Shown here: piece after piece, positions 1 to 11,612 of the stretch
Layout: each line of letters begins with the position of its first letter
Numbering within the stretch: the stretch's first letter is position 1
NCBI GenBank assembly: GCA_029891345.1
Contig: CM056993.1
Span: forward strand, 275,766,900 to 275,830,899
From: Dryococelus australis
Taxonomy: Eukaryota; Arthropoda; Insecta; Phasmatodea; Phasmatidae
Direction: 5' to 3'
Length of the DNA: 64,000 bases
Made by a program: the position numbers and the translations under genes
Notes under the pieces: model-generated
Database searches by the model: none
Seen by the model: only the letters and a program-made list of their open reading frames with translations
Told to the model about the DNA's origin: nothing

Positions 1-1213
1 TAATAATTTCACTTTGTGCAAATAGTGCATGGGATGCAGAGTTAGTCGAAAGTGTTGAATAGAAAAGCCAGAGTAAAGCAGAAATCTGCGGGTCAAATAT
101 CGACCTCGTTCCGAACCATTTCAATAATAATTGTACTAGAATTTCTGACTATGTATGTGCATACACGAAACCGTTATAAAGTTTCAAGTAACTCTATGTG
201 TTACTTCACGAGCATTCACGAGTCTACCCGAAGTAGGCGACCCCGCTGACTCCGCAAGTCCCTATTTAAAAAAATAACATTGTGTTAGGACTCTCGTTTT
301 TATACTACTTACGTTCATTTGTAGGCCAAATCTGAGGTCAATAAATGTAAACTTTGTGACAGAAGCAGTTAAACCATTATACACACACAACGCTGTTATC
401 GCCTTTGCAGTACGTTTGTCTGAGCCTAACAATTATCAGTTGAAAGCGATACGAACGCGGACAGAGCTTGAGGCACATATGAGTTGTACAATATCGCGAG
501 AGCAACATTACTCAATAACTTTTTGTGTTTTTTTAAAAAGGTCTCCTTCAGTAACACTGAAAAGATTTTCGTGAGGCTCATGTTGAGACTGCGAAGTCTC
601 ATGCTGCTATTATATAGGGCATTAAACATGCCTCCATTAAAATACATAACATTTCAATAATAATTAACGAAAATGTGCTTAATATTTTCGTTGGCGAGAG
701 CTGTTACGAAGTTTTGATTAAGAGAGGCATATCTTATGTCTCTCCCCCCCTTTTTTTTTTTTCTAACCAATAGACCTGATCTGGCCCCATATTATTATTA
801 TTTGTTTCCAACTGGTAAATAAAACCTGAAAGAGTGACGATTAGACTCTGAGAATGGTACGATGTACAAGGTTTTATAAGGTAAATTTAGAGCGGGTGTT
901 AAAACATGGATACGAGGGCGTATTCCGAAAGCTGAAGAGAATATGGCACAAGTAGGTGCATTGCCCTTGATGGTGGCTATGTCGAAAATGGGATTGGGGA
1001 TTTTTCAGATCAATTTATTAGTGATAAATATATTATATAGTCAACTCTCGGTTACTTCCGATTTTTCTGAAGCCCTGGTGAAGATCATATTTGTGGCTAC
1101 ATTTCTCTCTCACGCAAACAAACCTTGACTTATTCTAGAAAATTGCACTAAAGCGATAACGCACCGCTTTCGGGCGCTCTCAGATTAATAATATTTTGCA
1201 TGAGATCCATTTC
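1..1213. other. AT-rich sequence, no gene seen
   Basis: No coding region could be supported. The short open frames here have no recognisable motif and no splice context. A pyrimidine tract lies near 745-763. Bases about 1045-1135 read in reverse match the end of the repeat called family B below (shared words include CAGGGCTTC and GGAAGTAACC), so at least part of the stretch is repeat-derived. Confidence 0.6.
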
Positions 1214-1295
1214 ACTAAATGGAGATTTTCGGACATTCGCCATTGCAATGCAGGTGTCCGTCATGGGGAAACAGGACTAAACACGATAAAATGTA

Positions 1296-1849
1296 CTATC
1301 TACCAAAAAGTAACCGGGCACCCGTGAAGATAGGTAATTCAGTACGTCAGTTGACATGTGTTTCACTGCCTTCGGCGTAGGATCGCTTGTGTTTTTCCGT
1401 GGTAGCATGAACACAGAGGCCTATTGTAACATTCTGGATAATGGAATTCACCCAACATTGTGGCGGTTTTACGGAATGGGCAGGATGACAATGCCGGGTG
1501 CCATGTTTCAAGGGCTATTATGTAGTGGTACGCCGACAATAATGTTCGCCGATTGTAGTGGCCCGCCCATAGCCCCGACCTCAACCCTACAGAACATCTT
1601 TGGGACGAATTGGGTCGCCGGATGAGGGCTCGTCAGGCGCGGCCAAAATCCATTGCTCAACTCATGGAATGGTTGCAAGAGGAATGGCGACGAATCCCCG
1701 TGGATGTCCTGCAAACACTCGTAGAGAGCATGCCAGACAGGGTGGCTGCTGTTATAGCCGCAAGAGGTGGTCCTACGAGATTCTAACGGGGTGACAACCA
1801 CCGAGCAAACATTGTGAACAGGTGCCCAATTCCTTTTTGGTAGATAGTG
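1296..1849 (+). mobile_element. Internally deleted Tc1-like element, copy 1
   Basis: Terminal inverted repeats read CTATCTACCAAAAAG at the left and CTTTTTGGTAGATAG at the right, with TA on both sides (1294-1295 and 1850-1851). This is the TA target duplication expected of Tc1/mariner elements. The interior encodes the C-terminal half of a DD34E transposase. From about 1356 it reads FGVGSLVF, then NTEAYCNILDN and TLWRFYGM, and then loses frame: about 14 bp present in copy 2 near 39750 are missing. The remainder, including DLNPTEHLWDELGRR, lies in another frame. The helix-turn-helix region and first catalytic Asp are absent, so the copy cannot encode active transposase. It sits in the left arm of foldback element 1. 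Confidence 0.85.
1356..1785 (+). pseudogene. Tc1-like transposase C-terminal remnant, copy 1
   Basis: Tc1 transposases bind the element's terminal repeats and cut and paste it with a DDE RNase H-like domain. Only the C-terminal half is left. The strand between the first and second catalytic Asp begins at FGVGSLVF. The short deletion after WRFYGM removes the PCYFQDD-type motif that holds the second Asp. The sequence downstream still encodes the conserved SPDLNP-type box and the EHLWDEL motif with the catalytic Glu, but in a different frame. Copy 2 at 39613-40079 is better preserved and gives the reference for the breaks. Clearly non-functional. Confidence 0.8.
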
Positions 1850-2699
1850 TACTTAAAAAAGACAAGTAGCCTGTGGACGAGAAATAAATATATGTACGCA
1901 ACACTGGAAAATTCCAAGAGGGAATAGAATCAAAAACAGAACAGCAACTAATAACGAAAAATATGTGTACACATACACAACCCACAGATAACACATAGAA
2001 AACAACACCGGCTAGAAACCTGCTTGAAAAATGTACGGCAACGCTGACAAAATAAGTGGGAAAAGTATAGGACAACGCAACATATGCATTCTTGACTACA
2101 GCATACCTGACTTGCATTCTGTCGTGTCTGGTAAAACTACTGTGTTTGGGAGCGTTTTCTTTATTGTGTTGTCCTATTTTTTCCTACTTATTTTGTTTAT
2201 CTTTTTTCACAATTTCGATAGTTTCTGTTTTTTTTTATATTACCTATATTTTTCAGTTATACATATAGTTTTCATGTTCTTTTTTTTTTTTTTTTTTTTT
2301 AATTCTATTCCCTCCTGGAATTTTTCATGTTGTATACATATACTTATTTTCGCTTCCATAGGCTACTTGTCAAGTATTGTTTCGTGTTCAGTTCTGTTTT
2401 CCCACGAAAGACATCAGCATCACAATGGTGAATGTCCAAGAATCTCCATCTAGTCATCATTCTCCCCATTGCGCTATTCATTCAAAGAGAGCAATTTCTT
2501 TACAGCATTACCAACACACGCATTTACTCCCTTTATTAATTCATGTCAACCATAATTTAAATATTATAATCTATAGACTAAATACAAGTAAAATTCGATG
2601 TAACCAAAAGTAAGATACTGTTATGTTAACAGAAGTATAGAACGCTTGTGATAAACGTTATATTTATAAAACAACCGAACACATCATTCACGAGGTGAT

Positions 2700-3215
2700 T
2701 TTTCTAAGGTTTGATTCAAAAAGTAGAAGAATCCGTTTATAAACTATAATAGTGAATTTGCGATTTATTCACACATTTTGAACCAAACGTTTGAAATATC
2801 ACACCATGTGTGACTTTGGTCTTTCCCCTTAAATATACCATGTATCACAAGCGTTTTATACTCCTCCTAACATAAATTTGCCTTAATTTTGGTTAATTTG
2901 AACCTTTACTGATATTCTATCTATAAATAATGATATTTCATTTCTAATTTATATTTTTAAAAGTATATGGAAAACAGGTGTGTAGTAAATGCTTAGTAAG
3001 AAATAGTTTTCATGCAAATTGTTATTAAAGTAATCGCGCACGAATTGGGTGCGTTGTCCTTTTGGTATAGTTTTATAAACTTGGTTAAGCTTTGTTTGCA
3101 TGAGGCAGAGGAATATATCGGAAATAGGACCTAAGCAGGGCTTCAGGAAAGTCAGAAGTAACCGTAAATGGAATATTGCATAAGTTTCTGTGTTTACTGA
3201 TCGACCCTCGAGCAA
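2700..3215. repeat. Family B interspersed repeat, copy 1
   Basis: This shares long words with copies at 6850-7300 and 49310-49715. Examples are ATCACAAGCGTTTTA near the start, TTGGTTAAGCTTTG and GCATGAGGC in the middle, and GCAGGGCTTC with GGAAGTAAC at the end. The end is vaguely like the TA-target MITE family A (shared GCAGGGCTT), so it may be a diverged relative. No coding potential is seen. The exact boundaries are uncertain. Confidence 0.6.
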
Positions 3216-6200
3216 TAATTAAAGTGCTTGTCATTTGAGTAAAGCTTGTAACTAGGAGAGTGCAAAACACGTGTTTCCCATTAAGCGCATCCACCCCGAG
3301 CAACAAAACCGCAGCCAGTATACTACGGCATCTTTAAATGATTGGCTACAGGCGAATGGTGGAACAGGCGGGTGTCGCGACTAACGCCTGCGGACGCAAC
3401 CATTAGCCATCCCGTGATTGTTATATTAGCGTCGCCGCGTTGATGCCGGCAGCGCGGCACGGGCATTCCGCCTACAGTCATCAACAGAAGCTCACTGTGA
3501 TTATCAGAGAGGTGACAGGCCCGTCCATCTAATGGATTACAGAGTTAATTGTTTAAATATCGTGCATATGACACGCTTGGAAATGTGTAAAAGTTTAATA
3601 ATAATATTACGTGTCACTGGCTCGCGCCCCTGACGTTGGCTTCGTAACCCACGCGAGCGAAGGAGTTATATGATAGCGGCGGCAGTGTGAGCGATGGTGG
3701 CCACGTTTCAGTTAAAGAGAGCGAGCCGACACGACAATCTCTTTAGCGGCGCATTCTGCTGATCCTGGTTGTATCGATTTCTGCGTTTATCTGAATATAA
3801 TGCTCTGGATTAATGACCTCGTTTTCTCAACGTGACTCGGGGTGTACTGAACCTTCCAAATGATAAGGCCAACACTATAAATATTCCGACAGGCCTTCGA
3901 GCCAGGAGTTGAGTTGAGTGGCGTTTAGAGTTGATGAGTGAATGAGTGGCTGAGTTCCGAGCGATAGAAGACGAGCAGCGGGAGAAGTGACCAGCGGAAT
4001 GAAAGTCTGGGGCTGCGAGTATCAAGCAGTGAAGGGTGCGACTGGCAGGCTGGACTATTGGACTAGGTGCGTGAGTGAAATACAATGTAAATGATGAACA
4101 CGTGTTATCAGTATAGGTTAATCTACTGGAACTAAAAAAGAAACTTTACGAGGACGTAAATTAGAGTTGAAATTGACATTCAATATTGCGCTCAGTGTTA
4201 AATAAAATTAGTAAAAGTGGAGACAGATGATTTAATGCTGTAAATAATAGCGGAGAGAATAAATTGGAAAACAAATTTAGTTTATTTTATTTATTTTTTA
4301 CTAAGACCTCCATCCCTCACGAATTCAAATAGGCCCCTTCAGTGTCAGCATCTAACAATAATTACTTGAGTAAAGTCATCTGTTTTATCTATCCTTAGTT
4401 TACTTTACATTCTAGTCTAATTACGCACCACTGGTTCCCGGTTAGTTAAGTAATTTTGTAAAAAGAAGAATCTTTAACATTTTGCTAATAATCGTAAGTC
4501 AAATAATGTTAATACTCACTACTTAAGAGTAATGTTGCCAGCCATTAAAGACATAACACCGTGTTAAAAGAATAATATTTTATACTGTGGACACTGAAGA
4601 TGTTTTAACATTTGATTTTAAAATATTGGATTTAGAATTAACGTTAAGAGTTATATACTGGATGTTTCTTAAATACGTAGACAAACTCCGCCCACATATT
4701 TCTGCCACAAAATGACGCGAAATGATATACAACATACAATGTAAAGTATGTCCCAAACGCGGCACACCCCCTTGAAGTTGGAGCCGACAGACCACGCAAT
4801 TGCACAGTCTACAAAAAGTATTTACAGTCAAACCGGTAACCTCTGGATAACGTGGCAACTTACAGATATCTACTATCCGTGTAACGTCTGTTAGCATCAG
4901 CGAAATATGTCGTGACAATAGTAGGGGTTGCAGCCCTGATTTTGCAGAACATTGTGTGTCACCGACAGTTGATCACTTTTGGAGGGGCGGATTATGAAGT
5001 AACACGTTGAAATAAACTAAAAAAAAAGGTCTGGTATATCGTTTCCCTAATCACAACCATTTCCGAAGAATAAATGCATACAGTTCACAACCACCAAATA
5101 CCTTGGCCGGGTATATAGGCAACATGCAAAACCCCTGCGAATATTGGATATCACGTAGCATACTGCACTAAGAAATGATCAAAAATTACTATGTCGGTGA
5201 ACTGAACACAGAATTAATAGTGTGAGCTAAGGGTCATTAAATTAATGCAGTTGACAGTTGTTTGACATTAAAATTGTATTTATTGATTTTGGAGAATTCT
5301 GCGCGAACACTAAAGTGATTAGGTAATATCTTCATTAAATAAATTAATCTAAAATTTGTTTCCCAGTGAACATTTATTCATCGTTCCTGGAGAGTTCTGC
5401 ATGAATACTGAAAATGAGTAGCCCCAAAATTTTTTGTGCTTAAACTCCTACATTGAATGTTGTCATGTGACGATAGAATTACATTTATTAATATACATTA
5501 TGCAGTCATAAATCTCTCTTTTTCTGAAAGACAATCATACCACTTCGTTTCCATTTTTAAGAAGGTATGTAATGGACAGGTGGAAAAGTGAAAAACGCTT
5601 GGCTGCAACTTGCTTAACGTTAAGTGAATGCTATTAAAAGAAAATCTAAAGCGTTTTTGGTTATCGGTTAGCATTATAGTTAAGAAATGAATTATTGAAT
5701 GTTTGTTATTGATGACTGACGCTTACCTGATTCAATTAGGTCTTTTTAAAGTGCACATGTACATGATGTTCTGGATTGAACTTCTGGTCAAAACACCGAT
5801 TGGAGTGAAATTGTTGAGGTACAATAAGCATGTGCAATGACTTCACGACAGTATCTATCACTAATCTTGCAGTTTAATTTAAACTAAACAACGAGGATTT
5901 CTCAGAAAATATAGCCTAACAGAGTCACAGTCTTCCTGTCAAATATAGGTATTCGGCTGGAGCAATTGCGCTCGTGTCAAATCATGGCATCGTTTGAGGA
6001 GTATTTTTGTAATTGTCGATACTTCAAATCCACCACTCCCAATATAAAAGTTAACACCAAAATTATTTTAATAGTGACTTCTAGATTTGACGCAAAAAAT
6101 GTTTAATTTGTCCTAGTTTTACATTAATTTTGTTCTGCACTAAACATCTATTCAGTAGCGTACCTGGTTACCTAGTCACTGCAGTGAGCGGTATCCTAAT

Positions 6201-6465
6201 TGTGTCACGGAGAATTCTGCAACTGTCTTGAGTGGTAAAAGTACCTACGTATATATAAAACTGTACATTTTGCAAATAAAATGGTGTAAAGGTTTAAAGA
6301 ATTCAGTAATTTTTGGACTTTATATAAATCCATAAACTACGTCTACTTAAAAAAAAATTATAATACGTTAACAAATTTGACTGGAAATGTATAATCTGAG
6401 TAAACAGGCATCACGCATTTATAATTCCGTTGACGAGCTGAGATAAATACGCCTCTTAATTACTC
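3216..6465. other. No gene recognised; possible LTR-like or promoter-like segment near 3.6-4.1 kb
   Basis: Most of the stretch is AT-rich with short open frames only. Bases about 3330-4080 are richer in G and C and contain a TATA-like box followed by GAGT-rich sequence (about 3908-3955). That could be the promoter region of a solo LTR or of an unrelated transcript. No terminal repeats or target duplication were found to confirm an LTR. Nothing else could be identified from 4.1 to 6.46 kb. Confidence 0.4.
3876..3883 (+). promoter_or_regulatory. TATA-like box
   Basis: TATAAATA lies about 30 bp upstream of a GC-richer, GAGT-repeat segment. The spacing would suit a core promoter, for instance one inside a solo LTR, but no transcript or reading frame follows that would confirm it. 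Confidence 0.2.
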
Positions 6466-6470
6466 CAAAG

Positions 6471-6539
6471 TTCTCTCTCTCTCTTTTGTCGCTCTCTCTC
6501 TCTCTCTCTCTCTGTCGCTCTCTCTCTCTCTCTCTGTCG

Positions 6540-6613
<74 letters not shown>
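6471..6613. repeat. (CT)n/(GA)n microsatellite
   Basis: CT dinucleotides run almost unbroken for about 140 bp, with a few CTGTCG and CTTT interruptions. The overlapping reading frames (Leu-Ser on one strand, Arg-Glu on the other) are by-products of the repeat and are not genes. Confidence 0.95.
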
Positions 6614-6616
<3 letters not shown>

Positions 6617-6849
6617 CAAAATTTTCAAGAAGCTGCGCCCTTGTTATAAGCACGAAGGGAAAGCAGATTTCATTTAGAGGTCTTCTTGTTCGCAAGGTCG
6701 GGTTGACAGTAATTTCACTTGCATCCCCTCTTGTATTTCACTTGTAAAGAGGAAATAAAAGCAAGTCACGTCTTTTGAACAACAGCGGGATATTCTATAC
6801 GAAAGTTATCAGATTAGCAGTCTCAGTCATAACTATAGCAGTCTGTTCA

Positions 6850-7300
6850 AGGTTTCTTCACACTCTTTGAACCAAACCTTTGTAAATTAATCATCCCATA
6901 TAATACGTGTCCCTCCCCCCTCCCAAATTTACATTAAATAAAATGACATGTATTACAAGCGTTTTACATTTCCGTCAACATAAAACTAGTATTTTTAAAC
7001 ATAACTTTGAGTTATTTTATATTTAAATACTACAATAAATTATATATAGTTAATATGAATAAGAACAGCGAAAAAATAGCGTGTTCGTAATTCCTAGTAA
7101 TATATATTTCTCATGCAAAATGTTATTAAAGTGAGTGGGCAAGAATATTGTTCGTGGTCACTTCGGTGTGATTTTACAGAATTGGTTAAGCTTTGCTTGC
7201 ATGAGGCGGAGGAATATCCTGGAAGTATAACTTTTAGCAGGGCTTCGTAAATGTTGGAAGTAACAGTGAATGTACTACAGTGAATGCGTGGTAATGACAT
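6850..7300. repeat. Family B interspersed repeat, copy 2
   Basis: Same order of conserved words as copies 1 and 3: TCTTTGAACCAAACC near the start, ATTACAAGCGTTTTACAT, TTGGTTAAGCTTTGCTTG, GCATGAGGCGGAGGA, then GCAGGGCTTCG and GGAAGTAACAGTGAATG at the end. Non-coding. Confidence 0.65.
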
Positions 7301-8827
7301 CTTGAGCTACTCGCGTATACATGTAAGGTTAGCACGACGCTCGAGCAATTTTTTGACCCTACGTATTTTTTTAGGAATGAGACTATTTTGATGTGTGATA
7401 AAGAGAAAACATATTATGGGCTGGCTATAGAGAAAGCACACTCTAATTCTGAACTAGTGATAATTGAGTCAAATTAGTGAAAACTAGTGAAAATTGAGGT
7501 ACGGATAATCAGTGCCAGAATGGTTGAATTTCACTGATTTATTTGTAATTCATACTGAATGCCGAGAATTCCACTGCCGTAAGTCGCTTGTTGCCAGTTC
7601 ATTTGCTTGATTCGCCAGTTGGCCGTAGCTTTTCAACTGACTTTCAGGGAATATTATTTCACTGATCCTTATCACTGAATCGGGCTTAGAATGCACACAG
7701 TCTTCAAGGGAAAACTGATCTCAGGTAAGAAGCAAGTAAATTGAAAGACACATTGAGTTCTTTATTTACGCGAAATTCTGAATTTTGTACGGGAAGTAGG
7801 ACAAATTTACTCCCTTAAATTTTTCACACTTCTAAACTGCGATAAAATTACATGAAATGTGTCCGTTAATCATCCTAAATTTTCGTTCTGCAATGGTATT
7901 AAATTTAACTATTACGCACAAGATTCTAATAAAAACTTTTAAAAAAATACATTTTTACTTTTTTTAAGTGCATATTTACAAGTGATCTGTAAAATTTTGT
8001 TATCCGTAAATAGTGACTGCGATGTTTTCACATTTTTATTAAAGTAAGCAATATTATCTTCGTATAAACATTACATTCTCTGAGACAACATAATGGCGTA
8101 GTTTGTTGTATGGCTAGTCTACGCCGCTAACGATTCAGGACTCAAGTCCGTGAATGTATGCTTATTGGTATAGATATAGGCTAATGCTAGTCTGTGCTCT
8201 CTTACTCCCCTCATCTTAGAGGCGTTCAAAAGCCGTAATGAAATTTTATTTCCAGTTCATCCACCGTTAGATAATTATGATGAATGTTTTTCACAAATAT
8301 GAACTACGATTATGTTGCCCACAAAAACGCAGGTATTTTATCGAATGACAAAAATGCGTATGAATACGCGGGGCTTATTTTACAACCGCCAATAAGTCTG
8401 CTGTAAGAGCGTTCAAGAATCTAATTTCCGTCTACGTCTTAACATATTACATAATTTTTCGTTGTGATATCGAAAAGTAGTTAAAAATTGACGAAAGCAG
8501 AAAATTACTTCTTAAAAACAAATAAGAACTACAAACCATTTTTACTCTATATATTTATTTCGTGCAAATTTAAAAATTTAATTAAATTTATAGGTTAGGC
8601 CATTGCTCAAAATAATTATCCATGTCATGAGAGTCTCACGTAAATATTTTGTTGTAAATTCGTTGTGTAGTTTGCCCGTATTTAATTTTTACTTTATATT
8701 TTAATTCTGAAGTCAAAATAGTTAGAAGCCAAGTCTATGACACAGATGGACCAACAGTCGGTATTCAAATAAATTGCAACGTGCAACTTCTGTAACTTCA
8801 TAACTGAAACCAAACTTTGTACAAAAA
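7301..8827. other. AT-rich sequence, no feature identified
   Basis: I see no open frame with protein-like composition, no splice-flanked GC-rich island and no obvious repeat structure in this stretch. Confidence 0.5.
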
Positions 8828-8829
8828 TA

Positions 8830-9864
8830 TACCGGATGATCGGAAATTCCCCTTACAAACTCCTAGGACTTGAAGAGGAGACAGAGTTGATGATGTTTTG
8901 AACAGGAACCCATGTCCGGAAACATACCGTTTCCGTGCTACAGCCATTTAAAATCGGTTATTTTACACATGACCGTCCAGAATACCTGCCCACACATTGA
9001 TAGAAAATCTGTGCTGGAATCCCTAGACATGTGTGACATTAGGGTTTTCGTCTGCCCAGTCATGGCTGTTTAGAGAATCCAGGACACTGTTCCTAGAGAA
9101 TTGACAATCATCTGTGAACAGAACGTGACGTGGGAACGGGCTCGTCAGTGCAACGTGCAGAAGTCAACACGTGGTGCAAAATCGGCTGAACCCAAAGACT
9201 GTACCATTTGGAGGTGGTAAAGATGTAGTTATTGCTCATGCAGAAACTCCCAGACTATGCTGGAAGCAACACTTATTGCACGCGCAATTGTTCGCGTACT
9301 CGCTGATTGGCTCTGTTCAACGTGACGCAGTACAGCCTCTTCCAATTCGGGAGTGCGGCGTCTCTTTGGAGCACCAAAGAGACACCGCGATAAAGGTACC
9401 TTGTTCTCGAAGCCGTTGCGTAACTGTTGCAATCAGGTTATGCGATGGTGTCGCGCGTTGTGGATAACGCTGTTGATACAGCCGACGAGCTGCTCTTCCA
9501 TTACCTTCAGCTGTGCCATACACAAGGATCATGTCTGTGTATTCCGGAAACGTGTACTCAGCCATGTTAATCGGAGTCACAAAGGCGCGTGGATGAGGCT
9601 CGAGGCAGGGTATACGTCGCGTGCCATCAGGTGATTGTCTGAAGTAGTGTACTGCCTACCCGGTTGCATACCGACACAGGCTTATCCGAGACATTGCTCT
9701 TTCCTTGAGCGGAAGTGGACGAGTGATACACCTCATTTGAAATGGTTGTAGCACGCACGGAAACGGTATGTTTCCGGACATGGGGTCCTATTCAAAAGAT
9801 AGTTTACTCAATTCCCTCACACACGTCCTAGGAGTGTATAAGGGTCATTTCCTAGCATCCTGTA
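8830..9864 (-). mobile_element. Tc1-like element with long TIRs (DUF4817 transposase type)
   Basis: The ends are inverted copies over at least 130 bp. The left begins TACCGGATGATCGGAAATTCC, and the right end in reverse begins TACAGGATGCTAGGAAATGAC. Both then share ACTCCTAGGAC and CCCATGTCCGGAAACATACC. A TA dinucleotide flanks each side (8828-8829, 9865-9866), as expected for the Tc1/mariner superfamily. The only coding content is a minus-strand transposase that stops short of its last third. The element is therefore internally deleted and non-autonomous. Confidence 0.85.
8960..9580 (-). pseudogene. DUF4817-type Tc1-like transposase, N-terminal two thirds
   Basis: Reading the minus strand from the Met at 9580 gives an N-terminal helix-turn-helix of the DUF4817 kind: EYTDMILVYG, NGRAARRLYQQRYP and VTQRLREQGTF. 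After a frameshift near 9390 it continues with RRRTPELEEAVLRHVEQ and STRTIARAI (second helix-turn-helix). A further shift leads to the start of the DDE domain, LFTDDCQFSRNSVLDSLNSH (first catalytic Asp) and FQHRFSINVWAGILDG. One in-frame stop and at least two frameshifts are visible. The second Asp and the Glu are missing, lost with the internal deletion. The gene is dead but unusually well preserved, so the insertion may be fairly recent. Confidence 0.8.
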
Positions 9865-10102
9865 TATCATTGTAGTTTATACGAACTACGATATTAAGCT
9901 AATATGCTCACTTTTGAGCAAAAAATGCATCAAGAAATTTTAATTTTTAAATACTTCGGTAAGTTTGTGGTGTCATGATTGGTATAATACCAGAAAATCA
10001 TAACATTTCATCGGAATCTAGAAAAAATTACATGTTTACACTTTAACAGCGATATGACTCGGTATCATCTACAACATGTAACAGATTATTCAATTTCCTC
10101 CT

Positions 10103-10395
10103 CCTGGGGGCGCGGTGAATGGGCGGTTAGACAGCTCGCCTCCCACCAAGGCGAATCGGGTTCAATCCCCGGCCGGGCCTCTCCCGGATTTTCGCAAGGG
10201 GGAATAGTGCCGAACGATGCCGCTGGTCGGCGGGTTTTTTTTTTTTTTTTCGGGGAACCCCCGTACCCCCACCCCTCCCTTTTTCTCGAATTCTGATGCT
10301 GCTCCATTCTCATATCGTTTCACCCTCATTGACTCGCAAGACATCGTTGTTAAAAGCCCTCCCAAATCTTTCAACTCAACTGAACTCCATTCCCT
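10103..10395 (+). mobile_element. tRNA-derived SINE, copy 1
   Basis: The 5' part resembles a tRNA gene with polymerase III promoter boxes: GGCGGTTAGACAGCTCGCC (A-box region) and GGGTTCAATCCC (B box). A non-tRNA body follows, with GGATTTTCGCAAG, GTGCCGAACGATGCCGCTGG and CACCCTCATTGACTCGCAAGA. Four more copies lie at 33641, 43135 (minus), 43631 and 46327. This copy has a T-run of about 14 inside the body. It is a retroposon and not a functional tRNA gene. Confidence 0.85.
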
Positions 10396-10542
10396 GTTGG
10401 TTTAGTCTTCTATGAAGAAAAACTTCAAAAATGCAACTATACGGGTTTAACTATTTGCATTACTCTGCAGTACAGCCTTGGAATATTAACTATAAACTCA
10501 ACGTTTTGTCACAGGTAGCATAATATATCCTGTTTACAACTA

Positions 10543-10777
10543 TAGGCTGTTCACGGTAAAGTGAGCACTTTTGAGTCCCCAGTTACTTCTTCGTTTCAGA
10601 TATTTTTTATCCTTTAACCACCTTTTTAAATAAATATTTTCATGCAAGTAATAAATACAGAGTGCATATTCCATCGCACTCGAAAGTTAACGTCTAAGGC
10701 TAAAATTGAATATAATTATCGACTATTATTCCAATGAGAGGTCTTTCAATAGTGCTCACTTTACCGTGAATGGTCTA
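10543..10777. mobile_element. Short TA-target MITE (family A'), copy 1
   Basis: About 235 bp, with terminal inverted repeats TAGGCTGTTCACGGTAAAGT and, from the other end, TAGACCATTCACGGTAAAGT. TA dinucleotides flank both sides. No coding content. The same short form occurs at 44971-45207, and the tips are shared with the longer family A. A Tc1/mariner-type non-autonomous element is the likely class. Confidence 0.8.
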
Positions 10778-11197
10778 TACCAAATAGCACGTAGCAAAAC
10801 GAAGCAGAAAAAAATTTAACAACTCGTAAAATGTAAATTTTCCATGTTCAAAAATGTTCTATAATTATTTTGAAACTGAAATTGGTGAAAGTAAACGAAG
10901 AATTTCCGAGTGAGAGATTAAGCCTAGCATTAAGGTCTAATAAACCGTATAAATTTGCTGGTTTCTAGTTTATTTCAGTTTGTTAGGGACATTTATTTTG
11001 AAACTACAACTGTACCTCATTGGCAATATACATTTGACCCTCGAAAAACACATAAATACTGAAGTTTTGTGACGCAATTTAAAAGTAATAAATGGTGCAT
11101 CATTTAAAAATTATCAGTAGGTTTCTGCCGTTTCAAGTGACTAGGCAACGTGTGAATAAATTTTGGCGACTAATTTTTAAGGCGTTTGTGAACTGTA

Positions 11198-11612
11198 TAG
11201 GTTGTTCACGGTAAACTGAGTATCTTTGAAAGCCCTGCTTAAGATCTACTTGTATGCGTATTGTGTATTCTTCCACCTTATATAAAATTAACATTGTCGA
11301 GTGCCTCGTCACCTTATTCCTGCGCCTGTTAAGTGAAACTGTGATATTGTTACAAAAGTAAGTATTTTACAAATTTGCTACTTGTTGCACATATACGCAT
11401 AAAAAAATAGAAAGCAATATAAATAATTTCAGTACTCACAAATATTTACCTAACACTTTTAAATTCAACGTTAGGACATGGAACTACTTTGCCTCCGATG
11501 TTACCAACTATACTGGGAGCATGCCACTCATTGCGCCCTTTAAAATGCACACAGGTAGGGGCAGTGGCATTTTTCAAAAGTTGTTTTAAAAAGCGCTCAG
11601 TTAACCAACAAC
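11198..11612 (+). mobile_element. TA-target MITE family A, copy 1
   Basis: Starts TAGGTTGTTCACGGTAAACT and continues with GAAAGCCCTGCTTAAGATCT, CTTGTATGCG and TGTGTATTCTTCC, later ACCTAACACTTTTAAAT and TTACCAACTATACTGGGAG. It ends in AGCGCTCAGTTAACC, a degraded inverse of the start. The order matches the copies at 60855 and 62329. Non-coding. Confidence 0.75.

Larger units (their letters stand above)
1214..2454. mobile_element. Foldback element 1 with nested Tc1 copy
   Basis: The two ends are inverted copies. The left end begins ACTAAATGGAGATT and continues through GGACATTCGCCATTG; the right end read in reverse begins ACTAGATGGAGATT and continues through GGACATTCACCATTG. Further inward, GACAAGTAGCCTGTGGA and a GAGGGAATAGAAT block near 1860-1930 recur inverted at about 2300-2380. 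The arms are therefore over 150 bp once the nested Tc1 copy (1296-1849) is removed. The centre has AT-rich and poly-T sequence and no transposase of its own. A second family member starts at 38971. Classification beyond 'foldback/long-TIR non-autonomous DNA element' is not possible from this sequence. Confidence 0.75.

Noticed and set aside
1508-1801. Minus-strand frame over Tc1 copy 1 (and 39792-40082 over copy 2)
   Set aside because: It is the antisense shadow of the plus-strand Tc1 transposase, conserved between copies only because the DNA is.
3600-4100. A solo LTR
   Set aside because: A TATA-like box and a composition change are present, but no TG...CA termini with target duplication could be paired.
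6419-6695. Arg-Glu and Leu-Ser repeat proteins
   Set aside because: Both strands of a (GA)n tract are open; no gene context.
10103-10180. A functional tRNA gene
   Set aside because: A- and B-box words are present, but the segment continues into a SINE body shared with four other copies and does not fold into a full cloverleaf by eye.
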